Shown piece by piece: positions 32,651 through 41,986 of a stretch of DNA of 48,446 nt. The DNA is from Chloroflexota bacterium (lineage in GTDB: Bacteria; Chloroflexota; Chloroflexia; Chloroflexales; Roseiflexaceae), in assembly GCA_018969485.1 (NCBI GenBank), contig JAGWYG010000019.1:1-48446 (forward strand), in the 5' to 3' direction. Positions within the stretch are counted from its first letter, which is position 1; each line of letters opens with the position of its first letter. Position numbers and translations under genes: made by a program. The notes under the pieces were generated by a model, which did no database searches, was not told the DNA's origin, and saw only the letters and a list, made by a program, of their open reading frames with translations.

Positions 32651-34672
32651 ATGGGGCATCCTGCGATGACACTCGCGCTGGGCGGTGCGACCCTGACTGT
32701 GGGTCCGGGCATCGGCCTGTCCGGGTGGCCCGGGCTGGCCGGCACGGCGCCGCTGTTCCAGCTGATCTGCGACGGCGACTGCATCGACGGCAGCAGCGTA
32801 CAGCCCGCTGGCATGCCCGGGCAGCAGCGGCAGCACGACCGGCACCAGGTGAGCGTCCCGCTGCGGCATGCCAGCGGGCTCGCCATCACGGTGCATCTGG
32901 CCAGCTATGCCGGCGGCGCCCTGCTCGAGAGCTGGCTCGAGGTGCGCAACACCGGCGATGCAGTGCGGCGCATCAGCCGGATCGACAGCTTCGTCGCCGA
33001 CCTCGACCGCGCCGCGCCGCTGGTCTCCTGGTTCACCGGCGCCTGGGGCCTCGAGTTCGAGCCGCAGCAGGCACGCCTGCGCAGCGACGAGCACTGGATC
33101 GCGCAGAGCCGTTCGGGCCGCTCGAGCCATGGCGACCAGCCGTGGTGTGCCATCGACGGCGGGCCCGGCGTGCTGGCAGTCGCCGTGGCGTGGTCGGGTA
33201 ACTGGGCGATCCGGCTTGAGCCGCACGCCACGACCCACCGGCTGAGCGCCGGCATCCACGACTGGGCGTTCTTCGTCGATCTGGCGCCCGGCGAGCAGTT
33301 CGAGGCGCCGGCAGTCGTCATCGCCGGTGCACCGGATCTCAACGCGGCATCGCAGGCGTTCGCCGACGCCGGCAGACGCCACTGGTATCCGCACAGCCCA
33401 CTCGCCGACCGGCTGCCGGTCGAATGGAACCACTGGTGGAGCTACGAAGACAAGACGCTCGACGATGCGGTGTTCCGGGAGAATGCCGTCGCTGCCGCCC
33501 GGCTGGGCATCGAGGTCTGCACGCTCGACGCCGGCTGGTTCGGGCCGGGCGGCGACGCGACCGGCTGGTATGCGCGCCGCGGTGACTGGGATCTGGTCGA
33601 TGCCGGGCGGTTTCCTGCCGGCATCCGCGCGGTGAGCGATGCCGTCCATGCGTTGGGCATGGCGTTCGGCCTGTGGTGCGAGATCGAGGGCCTGGGCACA
33701 GCGGCCCGGCTGGCCGTCGCGCAGCCCGAGCTCGTGGCGCGGCGTGATGCGGCGCCGCTGGGGTATGTCTGCCTGGGCAGCCAGGCCGGGCGCGACTGGG
33801 CGTTCGCCACCCTCGATCGCCTGATCACCAGCTATCGGTGTGACTGGATCAAGCTGGATTTCAACCTCGATCCGGGTGCCGGCTGTAATCGCACCGACCA
33901 CGGCCACGGTGCCGGCGATGGGCTGTATCGGCACTATCGCGGCTACTATGCCCTGCTCGATGTCATTCGCGCACGTCATCCCCACGTCGTCCTCGAGAAC
34001 TGCTCGTCGGGCGGCCTGCGCATCGACCTGGGCATCGCGCGGCACACGCACATGGCGTTCCAGAGCGATCCCGACTGGCCCGAACACAGCCTGTCGCTGT
34101 TCTGGGGTGGTACCACGCTGCTGGCCCCCGAAGCCCTGCTGCACTGGGGGTTCTGCGAGTGGGCCCATACGCAGCATCGCTGCCAGACGTTCGATCCGGG
34201 CGATCCGGCGCTGACGCCGACGCGGCTCGACTACTACACGCGGATTTCGATGCTGCGCCGGTTTGGCTTCTCGCAGCGCCTGCCCAACCTGCCGGCGTGG
34301 GTGGCACAGCGCTACGCGCAGCACATCGCCGCGTACCGGCAGCATGTCCGGCGCCTGATGCCGCACAGTACGGTGCGACGGCTCGACCCGCAGCCGCTAC
34401 GCGAGGGGCGTGGCTGCCGCTGGGCTGGCATTCACTACGCGCATGCCACCAGCGGCGAGCATCTGCTGGCGGTCTTCCGCCTGCCTGGCGGCGAGCCGAC
34501 GCGCCACTACCGGCTGCACGGCATCGTGCGCGACCAGATGTACCGTCTCACCTGGCTGGCCGACGATCGCCACCAGCTATTGCCTGGTGCCGTCCTGGCC
34601 GATGGGCTGCAGTTCACCGAGATCGCCGAGGAGGGCTCAGCGCTCATCCTGATCGAGCCGCTGGCGTCATGA
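32651..34672 (+). CDS. GH36 alpha-galactosidase (copy 1)
   Basis: A 673-residue family 36 alpha-galactosidase. An N-terminal beta-sandwich (to ~residue 255) precedes the TIM barrel, which starts near VEWNHWWSYEDK. The nucleophile is Asp403 in WIKLDFN and the acid/base is Asp473 in FQSDPDW. CLGSQAGRDWA and ENCSSGGLRIDLG are conserved substrate-site blocks. No signal peptide is visible, so it works on imported oligosaccharides such as melibiose or raffinose. It starts five bases after the GntR stop, with GTGAGG as ribosome site. A second, divergent GH36 gene lies 3.5 kb downstream in the same operon. Confidence 0.9.
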   Translation: MGHPAMTLALGGATLTVGPGIGLSGWPGLAGTAPLFQLICDGDCIDGSSVQPAGMPGQQRQHDRHQVSVPLRHASGLAITVHLASYAGGALLESWLEVRNTGDAVRRISRIDSFVADLDRAAPLVSWFTGAWGLEFEPQQARLRSDEHWIAQSRSGRSSHGDQPWCAIDGGPGVLAVAVAWSGNWAIRLEPHATTHRLSAGIHDWAFFVDLAPGEQFEAPAVVIAGAPDLNAASQAFADAGRRHWYPHSPLADRLPVEWNHWWSYEDKTLDDAVFRENAVAAARLGIEVCTLDAGWFGPGGDATGWYARRGDWDLVDAGRFPAGIRAVSDAVHALGMAFGLWCEIEGLGTAARLAVAQPELVARRDAAPLGYVCLGSQAGRDWAFATLDRLITSYRCDWIKLDFNLDPGAGCNRTDHGHGAGDGLYRHYRGYYALLDVIRARHPHVVLENCSSGGLRIDLGIARHTHMAFQSDPDWPEHSLSLFWGGTTLLAPEALLHWGFCEWAHTQHRCQTFDPGDPALTPTRLDYYTRISMLRRFGFSQRLPNLPAWVAQRYAQHIAAYRQHVRRLMPHSTVRRLDPQPLREGRGCRWAGIHYAHATSGEHLLAVFRLPGGEPTRHYRLHGIVRDQMYRLTWLADDRHQLLPGAVLADGLQFTEIAEEGSALILIEPLAS

Positions 34673-34703
34673 CGCGCGCGCAGTGCTGCGCAGGGAGCAT
34701 GCG

Positions 34704-35648
34704 ATGATCGAGAGCAATCGGGCCGCACCCCCCGCGACCAGCCCCCGGCGCCGCTCGGTGCGGCAGCGCGAGGCGCTGCACGGCTATGTGTTCATGGCAC
34801 CGGCCATCCTCGGCCTGCTGCTGTTCACGCTCGGCCCGGTGATCGCCTCGCTGGCACTGAGCTTCACCGACTACGGCCTGCTCACCGACCCCGAATGGGT
34901 CGGCCTCGAAAACTACCGCGACATGATCGGCGAAGAGCTGTTCTGGCAGGCGTTGCGCGTCAGCACGACGTACTCGCTGGTCAGCGTGCCGCTCGGCCTC
35001 GTCGCCGGCCTGGGCCTGGCCGTCCTGCTCAACCGGCGTATGCGCGGCGTGACGCTGTTCCGCTCGATCTACTACCTGCCGACGGTGATCTCGGGCGTCG
35101 GCGTGGCGATGCTGTGGCGCTGGCTGTTCAACGCCGAGTTTGGCATCATCAACGTGCTGCTGGGCTTCATCGGCATCGAAGGGCCGGCTTGGCTCACCAA
35201 CGAGCGCTGGGCGCTGCCGGCGCTGATCATCACCAGTCTGTGGGGCGTCGGCTCGACGACGCTGATCTTTCTCGCCGGGCTGCAGGGCATCCCGGGCGAG
35301 CTCTACGAAGCCGCCGAGATGGACGGCGCCGGCCAACTGCGGCAGTTCCGGCACATCACCCTGCCGCTGATCTCGCACGTCACCTTCTTCAACCTGGTGC
35401 TCGGCATCATCGGTGCGCTCCAGGTGTTCACCGATGCCTTCGTCATCACGCGCGGCGGCCCGAACCACGCGACATTGTTCCTGGCGCTGTATCTGTACAA
35501 CCATGCATTCAAATACCTGAACATGGGGTATGCCGCAGCCATCGCCTGGGTCATGTTCATCATCGTGATGCTGCTCACGCTGCTGGTCTTCCGCTCATCG
35601 GCGCTGTGGGTCTTCTACGAGCAGGAGCGACAGGGGAAGAACGCATGA
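34704..35648 (+). CDS. Sugar ABC transporter permease, MalF/UgpA type
   Basis: A 314-residue inner-membrane permease of a carbohydrate uptake (CUT1) ABC transporter. Six transmembrane helices are visible, the first being FMAPAILGLLLFTLGPVIASLAL. The cytoplasmic EAA loop that docks the ATPase is EAAEMDGAGQLRQFRHITLP. GGGAG lies six bases before the ATG at 34704. It overlaps the next permease as ATGA, and the pair should form a heterodimer. The binding protein gene follows, but the ATPase is not encoded in the window. Confidence 0.93.
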   Translation: MIESNRAAPPATSPRRRSVRQREALHGYVFMAPAILGLLLFTLGPVIASLALSFTDYGLLTDPEWVGLENYRDMIGEELFWQALRVSTTYSLVSVPLGLVAGLGLAVLLNRRMRGVTLFRSIYYLPTVISGVGVAMLWRWLFNAEFGIINVLLGFIGIEGPAWLTNERWALPALIITSLWGVGSTTLIFLAGLQGIPGELYEAAEMDGAGQLRQFRHITLPLISHVTFFNLVLGIIGALQVFTDAFVITRGGPNHATLFLALYLYNHAFKYLNMGYAAAIAWVMFIIVMLLTLLVFRSSALWVFYEQERQGKNA

Positions 35649-36520
35649 CGACGCAACGGTTCCGACCACCATGGTGGCGTTCGCGCCGCGGCCAGGATGC
35701 GCTGACGACGGCGGCGGTGCGTCTGGTGCTCAGCGCCGGAGCGGTGATCATCCTGCTGCCATTCTTCTGGATGATCTCGACGTCGCTCAAGCAACCGGCC
35801 GAGGTCTACCTGTCGCCGCCGATCTGGATTCCGAGCCCGCCACAGTTCGAGAATTATGTCACTGCGCTCACACGCGTCCGGTTTCACATCTATGCGCTGA
35901 ACACCGCCATCATCGTCTCGACGGTGATGCTCGGCACGATGCTCTCGTGCTCATTTGCCGCCTATGGCTTTGCGCGGCTGCGTGCACCCGGGCGCGATCT
36001 GATCTTCATGCTGGTGCTGGCCACGCTGATGCTGCCGGGGGCTGTCACGCTGGTGCCGACCTATCTGATGTTCAACGCGATCGGCTGGATCAACACCTTC
36101 CTACCGCTGATCGTCCCGGCATACTTCGGCAGCGCGTTCTTCATCTTCATGCTGCGGCAATTCTATCTCACCATCCCAGTCGAGCTCGAGGAAGCCGCAC
36201 GCATCGACGGCGCCGGCGTCTATCGCATCTGGTGGAGCATCATCGTACCGCTGAGCCGACCGGTGCTGGCCACCGTCGCCGTCTTCACCTTCGTGGGCAC
36301 CTACAACGACTTCTTCAACCCGCTGATCTATCTGTCGCGCGATGAACAACGCACCATCGCCGTCGCCCTGTCGTATTTCTCGGGCTCACCACGCATCGGG
36401 CCGCAGATGCACCTGATGATGGCAGCCGTCGCCGCGTCGATCGTCCCGCCGATGGTGCTGTTCCTGGGCGCGCAGCGCTACTTCGTGCGGGGGATCGTGT
36501 TGTCAGGAATCAAGGGGTAG
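35645..36520 (+). CDS. Sugar ABC transporter permease, MalG/UgpE type
   Basis: A 291-residue second permease of the same CUT1 transporter, with about six transmembrane helices starting LVLSAGAVIILLPFFWMISTSLK. The EAA loop is EEAARIDGAGVYRIWWSIIVPLSRP. SCSFAAYGFARLRAPGRD and PAYFGSAFFIFMLRQF are typical of MalG relatives. Its start overlaps the stop of the first permease, and the binding protein begins 60 bases after its stop. It should pair with the MalF-type subunit and a shared MsmK/UgpC-type ATPase encoded elsewhere. Confidence 0.93.
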   Translation: MTTQRFRPPWWRSRRGQDALTTAAVRLVLSAGAVIILLPFFWMISTSLKQPAEVYLSPPIWIPSPPQFENYVTALTRVRFHIYALNTAIIVSTVMLGTMLSCSFAAYGFARLRAPGRDLIFMLVLATLMLPGAVTLVPTYLMFNAIGWINTFLPLIVPAYFGSAFFIFMLRQFYLTIPVELEEAARIDGAGVYRIWWSIIVPLSRPVLATVAVFTFVGTYNDFFNPLIYLSRDEQRTIAVALSYFSGSPRIGPQMHLMMAAVAASIVPPMVLFLGAQRYFVRGIVLSGIKG

Positions 36521-36580
36521 CAGCCGCGTCGCCGCTGCCACGCACGCGCCCGGAACGTCATCAGATCGAGGAGGAACCAC

Positions 36581-38005
36581 ATGTCTCTGCGAGACGACGA
36601 CCAGCCGCAACGCCTCAGCCGCCGCAGCTTCCTGCGTGGCGTGGCGTTCGGCGCCGCCGCACTGGCCGCAGGCGCCCTGGCGGCCTGTGGTGGTGCCACC
36701 ACACCGCCACCCGCCGCAGCACCGACCGCTGCACCCGATGCGGCGCCGGCCGAGGCGCCGGCCGAGGTGCCGACCGCTGCCCCACCGGTCACGTCGGGCG
36801 AACCGATGAAGATCACCGGCATGATGTGGAACAACAGCCCCGTGCTGGACGAAAACTTCATGCTGCGCGCCCAGATGTTCAACGAGAAGTATGCCGGCAC
36901 CTACGAGATCGACCTGCAACTGATGCCGTATGGTGATTACTGGACCAAGCTGGACCTGCAGTATGCCGCGAAGACGCCGATCGATGTCTATATGTGGGAC
37001 GTGCAGGCCTACAGCCACTACAAGGCTGGATTGCTGCGCAACCTGCAGGACGATGTCGCCCTCGTGCCGGACTTCGCCGATGCCAGCCAGTACCCGCTCG
37101 AGCAGTACAACTACTGGCGGTTCGACGGCGCCAATCTGTACGGTGTCCCCGAGAACCTGCAGATGATGGCGCTGTACTACAACAAGGACATCTTCGACAA
37201 GGCGGGCATCGCCTATCCCGACGCCACGTGGACCTACGACAAGGTGCTCGAGGTGGCCAAGGAGTTGACCATCGTCGAGGGCGACGAGGTGGTGCAGTGG
37301 GGCTTCGACAAGGGCGCGCTCGGCGCCTGGTGGGGCTCGCAGACGTTCGGCTGGGCGGCGGGCGCGGGGTACTACGACAGGATCATCGAGCCGACCAAGT
37401 TCACGGTCAGCGATGAGCGCAATGTCGCGGGCCTGCAGTGGCTGCAGGATCTGGTGTACGTCCAGAAGGTGGCGCCGGACGCGACCCAGGCGGCGGCGAT
37501 CGCGCAGGACGTCTCGCTGTTCCAGACCGGCAAACTGGCGATGGTCGCCGACGGCACCTGGTACATGTCGAGCAATGCCGATTCGTCGTTCCAGTGGGAT
37601 ATGGCGCCGCTGCCGCTGTGGCAGGGCAAACGCGTGCCGCCGTTCTGGTTCGGCGGCTGGGTGATCGCCCAGGGATCGCAGGCGCCCGAGGCGGCAGTCG
37701 CGTGGGCGACGTGGTCGGCGACGGAGTACCAGAAGGAGTTGGCGGTCAACCGCGACTGGATCCCGATCCGCAAGGCGGAGCGCGATTCGCAGGAGTACCT
37801 GTCGGGCCTGCCGTCGGGCTTCAAGTCGGTGGTGGATACGGTGACCGATGCCCGCATCGGCGACCTGTATCACGGCAGCGCGGCGCAGCTGGTGAACGAG
37901 ATCATGGGACCGACGTTCGACCAGGTGTGGAGCAATGCCATGACGCCGGCGGACGCGGCGGCGGAGATCGATGCCAAGGCCAACGAACTGCTGGCGAAGG
38001 GCTGA
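36581..38005 (+). CDS. Extracellular sugar-binding lipoprotein of ABC transporter
   Basis: A 474-residue family 1 solute-binding protein. The N-terminus has a Tat motif (SRRSFLRG, Arg14-Arg15) and a lipobox ending in Cys36 (LAAC), then a flexible Ala/Pro-rich linker (~40-70). The mature two-lobed domain begins around MKITGMMWN; IDVYMWDVQAYSHYKAGLL, LYGVPENLQMMALYYNKDIFDKAG and WVIAQGSQAPEAAVAW are typical family blocks. A strong GAGGAGG ribosome site precedes the ATG, fitting a protein needed in excess over the permeases. An imperfect stem follows the gene. An alpha-galactoside ligand is inferred from the two GH36 genes. Confidence 0.92.
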   Translation: MSLRDDDQPQRLSRRSFLRGVAFGAAALAAGALAACGGATTPPPAAAPTAAPDAAPAEAPAEVPTAAPPVTSGEPMKITGMMWNNSPVLDENFMLRAQMFNEKYAGTYEIDLQLMPYGDYWTKLDLQYAAKTPIDVYMWDVQAYSHYKAGLLRNLQDDVALVPDFADASQYPLEQYNYWRFDGANLYGVPENLQMMALYYNKDIFDKAGIAYPDATWTYDKVLEVAKELTIVEGDEVVQWGFDKGALGAWWGSQTFGWAAGAGYYDRIIEPTKFTVSDERNVAGLQWLQDLVYVQKVAPDATQAAAIAQDVSLFQTGKLAMVADGTWYMSSNADSSFQWDMAPLPLWQGKRVPPFWFGGWVIAQGSQAPEAAVAWATWSATEYQKELAVNRDWIPIRKAERDSQEYLSGLPSGFKSVVDTVTDARIGDLYHGSAAQLVNEIMGPTFDQVWSNAMTPADAAAEIDAKANELLAKG

Positions 38006-38016
38006 GCGGCCGGCCG

Positions 38017-38057
38017 GGCCGCCGGGTGGCGCGCGCGCCGCGCACCGCCCGGTGGCC
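38017..38057 (+). terminator. GC-rich stem after the binding-protein gene
   Basis: GGCCGCCGGG (38017-38026) pairs with CCCGGTGGCC (38048-38057) apart from one position, with further imperfect pairing inside. No T-run follows. Stems like this after binding-protein genes often protect the mRNA end or partly stop transcription, which would raise binding protein over the genes that follow. Confidence 0.4.
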
Positions 38058-38135
38058 ACGGCCACATCACACTCGCGCACACGCGGCGCAGGGCCCGGGA
38101 ACAGCGATGGAATGACACGAGATGCGGGGGATGCG

Positions 38136-40139
38136 ATGCGCTGGCAGATGGCAGGAGACGGGCTGGATGTCACGGTGGAGTGGCGCGATGGCGCGCTGCT
38201 GGCGATGGTTCAACGCGCGGGAATCACTGGCACGCCACAGCCGCTGGGATTAGTGTCGCTCGATGGCCAGCCGCTGCGCCTCGCGCCGCCGCACCGGGTC
38301 GAGCACGGCGATGGAGTACGCGGCGCCCGGCGGCTGACGCTCGAGGCCGCCAGCGAGCCGGACGGCCTGCTCTATCGCCAGATCGTCGAAGTCACGCCCG
38401 ACCGGCCATTCGCCCGCTTCGCCGGCGAACTGCACAACGCCGGCACACGCACCATCCACGTGACGGCCGCCACGTTCATGCAGCTGGCAGTCGTCGGCGC
38501 GCCGAGCCACGTCTTTCATGTCGAACAGTTCAGCTGGCAGTATCGCCGCGATTTCTTCAGCCAGAACCAGGTCCTGCTCGAGATCGCCCGCGCGCCACAC
38601 CGCATCGCAATGGGATCACATCCGTCGCACTACTGGGCGCCGTCGAGCTGCGCCTGGCTGGCGCTGCGCCCCGCGACGCCCCACGCCCACGGCGCCGAGA
38701 TCGCCGCCGGGCCGGGGCTGGTCGTCGGGTTCGAGTTCAATGGCAAATTCCACGCCAGCGCTTGGGCCGAACCGCACCAGACCCACGTGAGCGCGACGAT
38801 CGATGCGCTCAACCATCGGCTCGCGCCCGGCGCCACCTTCGACCTGCCCGCCTGGTTCGTCGGCGCCTATGATGGCGACTGGGACGAAGCCGGCTATGTG
38901 ACACAGCGCTTCAGCGAGGCGTATATCGCGCCACCACTCCCCGATGCGCGCTATCCGTGGGTTCAGTACAACTCATGGAAGTATGGCCGCGAGATCGATG
39001 AGCAACAGCAGCTCGCCGTCATCGAGCGCTGCGCCCAACTCGGCATCGAGTTGGTCGTCCTCGATCTCGGCTGGTCGGCAGCGATCGGCGACTGGCGCCC
39101 CGATCCGGTCAAGTTCCCCCGCGGGCTGCGGCCGCTGGCCGAACGCGCGCGCGCGCTGGGCATGCGCTTCGGCGTCCATCTGGCGCTGCCACAATGCAGT
39201 GTGTCGGCGCCGATCGCGCAGCAGCATCCCGAGTGGATCATCTGCCCCGAGGTCGACGACTACTTTGGCGCCGGATCGCTGTGCCTCGGCCATGAACCAT
39301 GCCGCGACTGGCTGATCGGTGAGATCCTGCGCCTGATTGACGAGGAAGGCATCGAGTACATCATCCATGATGGCGAGGACATGGTGAAGTACTGTACACG
39401 CACCGACCATAGCCATGCGCCGGGCGACAGCAACTATGCCAACTCGCAGCGCGGCATCGATGTGGTGATGTCGACGGTGCGCCGCGAACGGCCCGATGTG
39501 GTGCTGGAGAACTGCGAGGACGGCGGATGCATGATGACCTTCAGGATGGTGCGCACCTACGACACCAGCATCACCGTCGACAACATTGCCACCTATGCGA
39601 CGCGCCAGGGCATCTACGGCGCGTCCTACCCGTTCTCGCCGCGCTACAGCGTCCGCTACATGGAGGATGACCCGACGCCGTACACGCTGCGCAGCTCGAT
39701 CTTCGGCGGTCCGCTGATCCTGATGCAGCGGCTCACCGAGTGGAGCGACGCCGACCTGGCGCTGACGATCGAGGCGATCGCGCAGTACAAGCGGCTGCGC
39801 GGCCTGATCCGCGACGCGCGCATCCTGCACCTGGTGCCACCACGCGCCAACGTCGAGCGGCGTGGCATCGGCTGGGACGCCATCGGCGCCCTGCAGGCCG
39901 ACGGGCAGCGCGCGGTGGTGTTCGTCTTTCGCGCGCTCGGTGGGCCCGACCGGTTCGCGGTGCGGCTGCGCGCGCTCGATCCGGCGGCGTCCTACGCGGT
40001 GTCCGGCAGCGATGCCGGCGCGCTGGGGGTGTATCGTGGCGCGGCGCTCATGGCCGAGGGCATCACGCTTCAACTCGGCGAGGAGTCGGCCGAAATCCTC
40101 GAGCTCGAACGACAGGCGGCCGACGGAGGTGTGGCATGA
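38136..40139 (+). CDS. GH36-family glycosidase (copy 2, divergent active site)
   Basis: A 667-residue GH36/melibiase-like enzyme. The N-terminal sandwich runs to ~residue 265, and the barrel starts at YPWVQYNSWKYGREIDEQQQ. The strand that usually reads KxDxN is YIIHDGEDMV here: Asp412 aligns with the nucleophile, but the Lys two positions before is Ile or His. Asp482 in TVDNIA is the probable acid/base. LCLGHEPCRDW and ENCEDGGCMMTFRM match family blocks. GGGGG lies just before the ATG at 38136; an in-frame ATG at 38112 has weaker support. The altered site suggests a specificity different from copy 1. Its stop overlaps the next gene. Confidence 0.82.
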   Translation: MRWQMAGDGLDVTVEWRDGALLAMVQRAGITGTPQPLGLVSLDGQPLRLAPPHRVEHGDGVRGARRLTLEAASEPDGLLYRQIVEVTPDRPFARFAGELHNAGTRTIHVTAATFMQLAVVGAPSHVFHVEQFSWQYRRDFFSQNQVLLEIARAPHRIAMGSHPSHYWAPSSCAWLALRPATPHAHGAEIAAGPGLVVGFEFNGKFHASAWAEPHQTHVSATIDALNHRLAPGATFDLPAWFVGAYDGDWDEAGYVTQRFSEAYIAPPLPDARYPWVQYNSWKYGREIDEQQQLAVIERCAQLGIELVVLDLGWSAAIGDWRPDPVKFPRGLRPLAERARALGMRFGVHLALPQCSVSAPIAQQHPEWIICPEVDDYFGAGSLCLGHEPCRDWLIGEILRLIDEEGIEYIIHDGEDMVKYCTRTDHSHAPGDSNYANSQRGIDVVMSTVRRERPDVVLENCEDGGCMMTFRMVRTYDTSITVDNIATYATRQGIYGASYPFSPRYSVRYMEDDPTPYTLRSSIFGGPLILMQRLTEWSDADLALTIEAIAQYKRLRGLIRDARILHLVPPRANVERRGIGWDAIGALQADGQRAVVFVFRALGGPDRFAVRLRALDPAASYAVSGSDAGALGVYRGAALMAEGITLQLGEESAEILELERQAADGGVA

Positions 40140-41119
40140 CGGTGCGCGTCGCCACCGACTGGAGCTTCCACGGGTTCCGGGCGGTGATCCTCGAGAACGC
40201 CGCGCTGCGCGTGGTGGTGCTGCCCGAGCTCGGCGCAAAGATCTGGTCGATCGTCGACAAGCGCGCCGACCGCGAGGTGCTGTGGCACCATCCACGCGTG
40301 CCACCGCGCCCGGTTGCCTATGGTGCCGCCTACGACGACTGGTTCTGTGGCGGGTGGGACGAGCTGTTCCCCAATGATGCGCCGGCCAGCGTCGCCGGCG
40401 ATGCGTATCCGGATCACGGCGAGTGGTGGTCGATGCCGTTCACCTGGCGCGTCGATGCCGATGCCCGGCGCGCCGAACTGGTGGTCGGGCGTGCGGGCGT
40501 GGTCACGGCGACGCGCGTCGAGCGGCGGATCGTGCTGGAGGCTGATGCTGCGCAGCTGCGCATCACGATGACGCTGTGGAACGATGGCCCGGCGCCGCTC
40601 GACTTCCTGTGGAAGCTGCATCCGGCGCTGGCGGTGCACGCCGGCTGCCGGATCGATCTGCCGGCGCGCACCGTTCTGACCGATCCGGGGTTTCGCGATC
40701 GGCTGGCGGTCGAGCGCTTCGTGTGGCCATTCGCCAGCGACCATCAGGGTGCGCCGGTGGATCTGCGGCAGGTGCCGCCGATCAGCGCGGCGACCTGCGA
40801 CTTCTACTATGCGGTGGAGCTGGACGCCGGCTGGTGCGCGCTCACCGACGCCCGGGCGCGGGCGGGCTTCGCGCTGGCGTTCGATCCGGCGGTGTTCCGC
40901 TCGGTGTGGGTGTTCGGTGCCTATGGCGGCTGGCGTGGCCTCTACACCACCATCCTCGAGCCGTGCACCGGCTATCCCTATCGCCTCGAGGACGCGATCG
41001 CCGCCGGGACGGCCAGCCGCCTCGCACCTGGTGCGACCCTGAGCACCGAGATCTGCGCGGTGGTGTACCACGGTCTCGATGCGGTGCAGCATGTCGACGC
41101 CGGCGGGGGTGTGCGATGA
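40136..41119 (+). CDS. DUF5107/galactose mutarotase-like protein
   Basis: A 327-residue protein of the aldose 1-epimerase-like superfamily (beta-sandwich). ILENAALRVVVLPELGAKIWSIVDKR is the typical opening; FCGGWDELFPND and FLWKLHPALAVHAG supply conserved His and acidic residues. Members interconvert sugar anomers or bind sugars; the DUF5107-type group is poorly characterised. GGAGG lies six bases before the ATG, which overlaps the stop of GH36 copy 2 as ATGA, and its own stop overlaps the SDR gene. In this operon a role in equilibrating released galactose anomers before oxidation or phosphorylation is reasonable. Confidence 0.78.
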   Translation: MTVRVATDWSFHGFRAVILENAALRVVVLPELGAKIWSIVDKRADREVLWHHPRVPPRPVAYGAAYDDWFCGGWDELFPNDAPASVAGDAYPDHGEWWSMPFTWRVDADARRAELVVGRAGVVTATRVERRIVLEADAAQLRITMTLWNDGPAPLDFLWKLHPALAVHAGCRIDLPARTVLTDPGFRDRLAVERFVWPFASDHQGAPVDLRQVPPISAATCDFYYAVELDAGWCALTDARARAGFALAFDPAVFRSVWVFGAYGGWRGLYTTILEPCTGYPYRLEDAIAAGTASRLAPGATLSTEICAVVYHGLDAVQHVDAGGGVR

Positions 41120-41874
41120 ACACCGCGCGCGTCGCACTGGTCACGGGCGCCGCGAGCGGGATCGGGCGCGCGACGGCGCTGGCGCTGGCGCGCGACGGCC
41201 TGGCGGTGATGATCGCCGATGTGCAGGACGCCAGCGACAGCGTGGCGGCGGTGCATGCTGACGGCGGCCAGGCAGCGGCGATCCGCGCCGATGTCCGCCA
41301 CGATGCGGCGGCGATGGTCGCGGCGGCGGTGCAGGCGTTCGGCCGGCTGGATGTGCTGGTGAACAACGCCGGAGTGTTCTACCCGATCGACATGCTCACC
41401 GCCGCGTTTGAGGAGTGGCGGCGCGCGGTGGACATCATGTACTTTGGCGCATTCCATTGCGCGCAGGCGGCGGCACGTGCGATGGTCGCCCAGGGCCAGG
41501 GCGGTCGTATCATCAACATCTCGTCGGTCAACGCGTTCCTCGGCGCGCCGCTGTCATCGCACTACAACAGCGCCAAGGGCGCCATCGACCAACTCACGCG
41601 CTGTCTGGCGGTGGAACTGGCGCCGCACCACATCCTGGTGAACGGCGTGGCGCCCGGCTTCGTCGAGACGCCGATGGCGCTGGTGAATGGGGTGAACGAA
41701 CACGAGACCGAGGAGTTCCGCGCGTTCTATGTGGCGCGGCGCCGCATCCCGCTGGCGCGCCCCGCCGAGCCCGACGAGATCGCCGATGTGGTGGCGTTCC
41801 TCGCCGGCCCGAGGTGCCGCTACATCACCGGCCACACGATCGTGGTCGATGGCGGATTGTCGGCGACGTTCTGA
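41116..41874 (+). CDS. Short-chain dehydrogenase/reductase
   Basis: A 252-residue classical SDR. TGAASGIG (residues 10-17) binds NAD(P), NNAG (83-86) is intact, and the catalytic set is Ser136 or Ser137 (ISS), Tyr150 and Lys154 in YNSAK. VAPGFVETPM and the C-terminal YITGHTIVVDGG are typical of sugar and polyol dehydrogenases. Asp35 after the second strand (IADVQ) favours NAD over NADP. It ends the alpha-galactoside operon and may oxidise galactose. The next 112 bases, up to the converging creatininase gene, show no clear terminator. Confidence 0.9.
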   Translation: MNTARVALVTGAASGIGRATALALARDGLAVMIADVQDASDSVAAVHADGGQAAAIRADVRHDAAAMVAAAVQAFGRLDVLVNNAGVFYPIDMLTAAFEEWRRAVDIMYFGAFHCAQAAARAMVAQGQGGRIINISSVNAFLGAPLSSHYNSAKGAIDQLTRCLAVELAPHHILVNGVAPGFVETPMALVNGVNEHETEEFRAFYVARRRIPLARPAEPDEIADVVAFLAGPRCRYITGHTIVVDGGLSATF

Positions 41875-41986
41875 TGCCCGCTCCACAGCCTGTACGGCGC
41901 GTGGTGGCTACGGGCACGTGGCTGCGCGCCAGCGCACGGCCGACGGCTGGCAGACCGGCTCGCGGGCCCGGGCTGGCGTGGTCGCA

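Noticed and set aside
32573-34366. A 597-codon minus-strand frame opposite GH36 copy 1
   Set aside because: Same GC-driven shadow effect; composition is Arg/Ala/Gly-rich with no domain, whereas the plus strand is a clear glycosidase.
41875-41986. Terminator between the converging SDR and creatininase genes
   Set aside because: Several short GC repeats exist, but no convincing long stem or T-run could be found.
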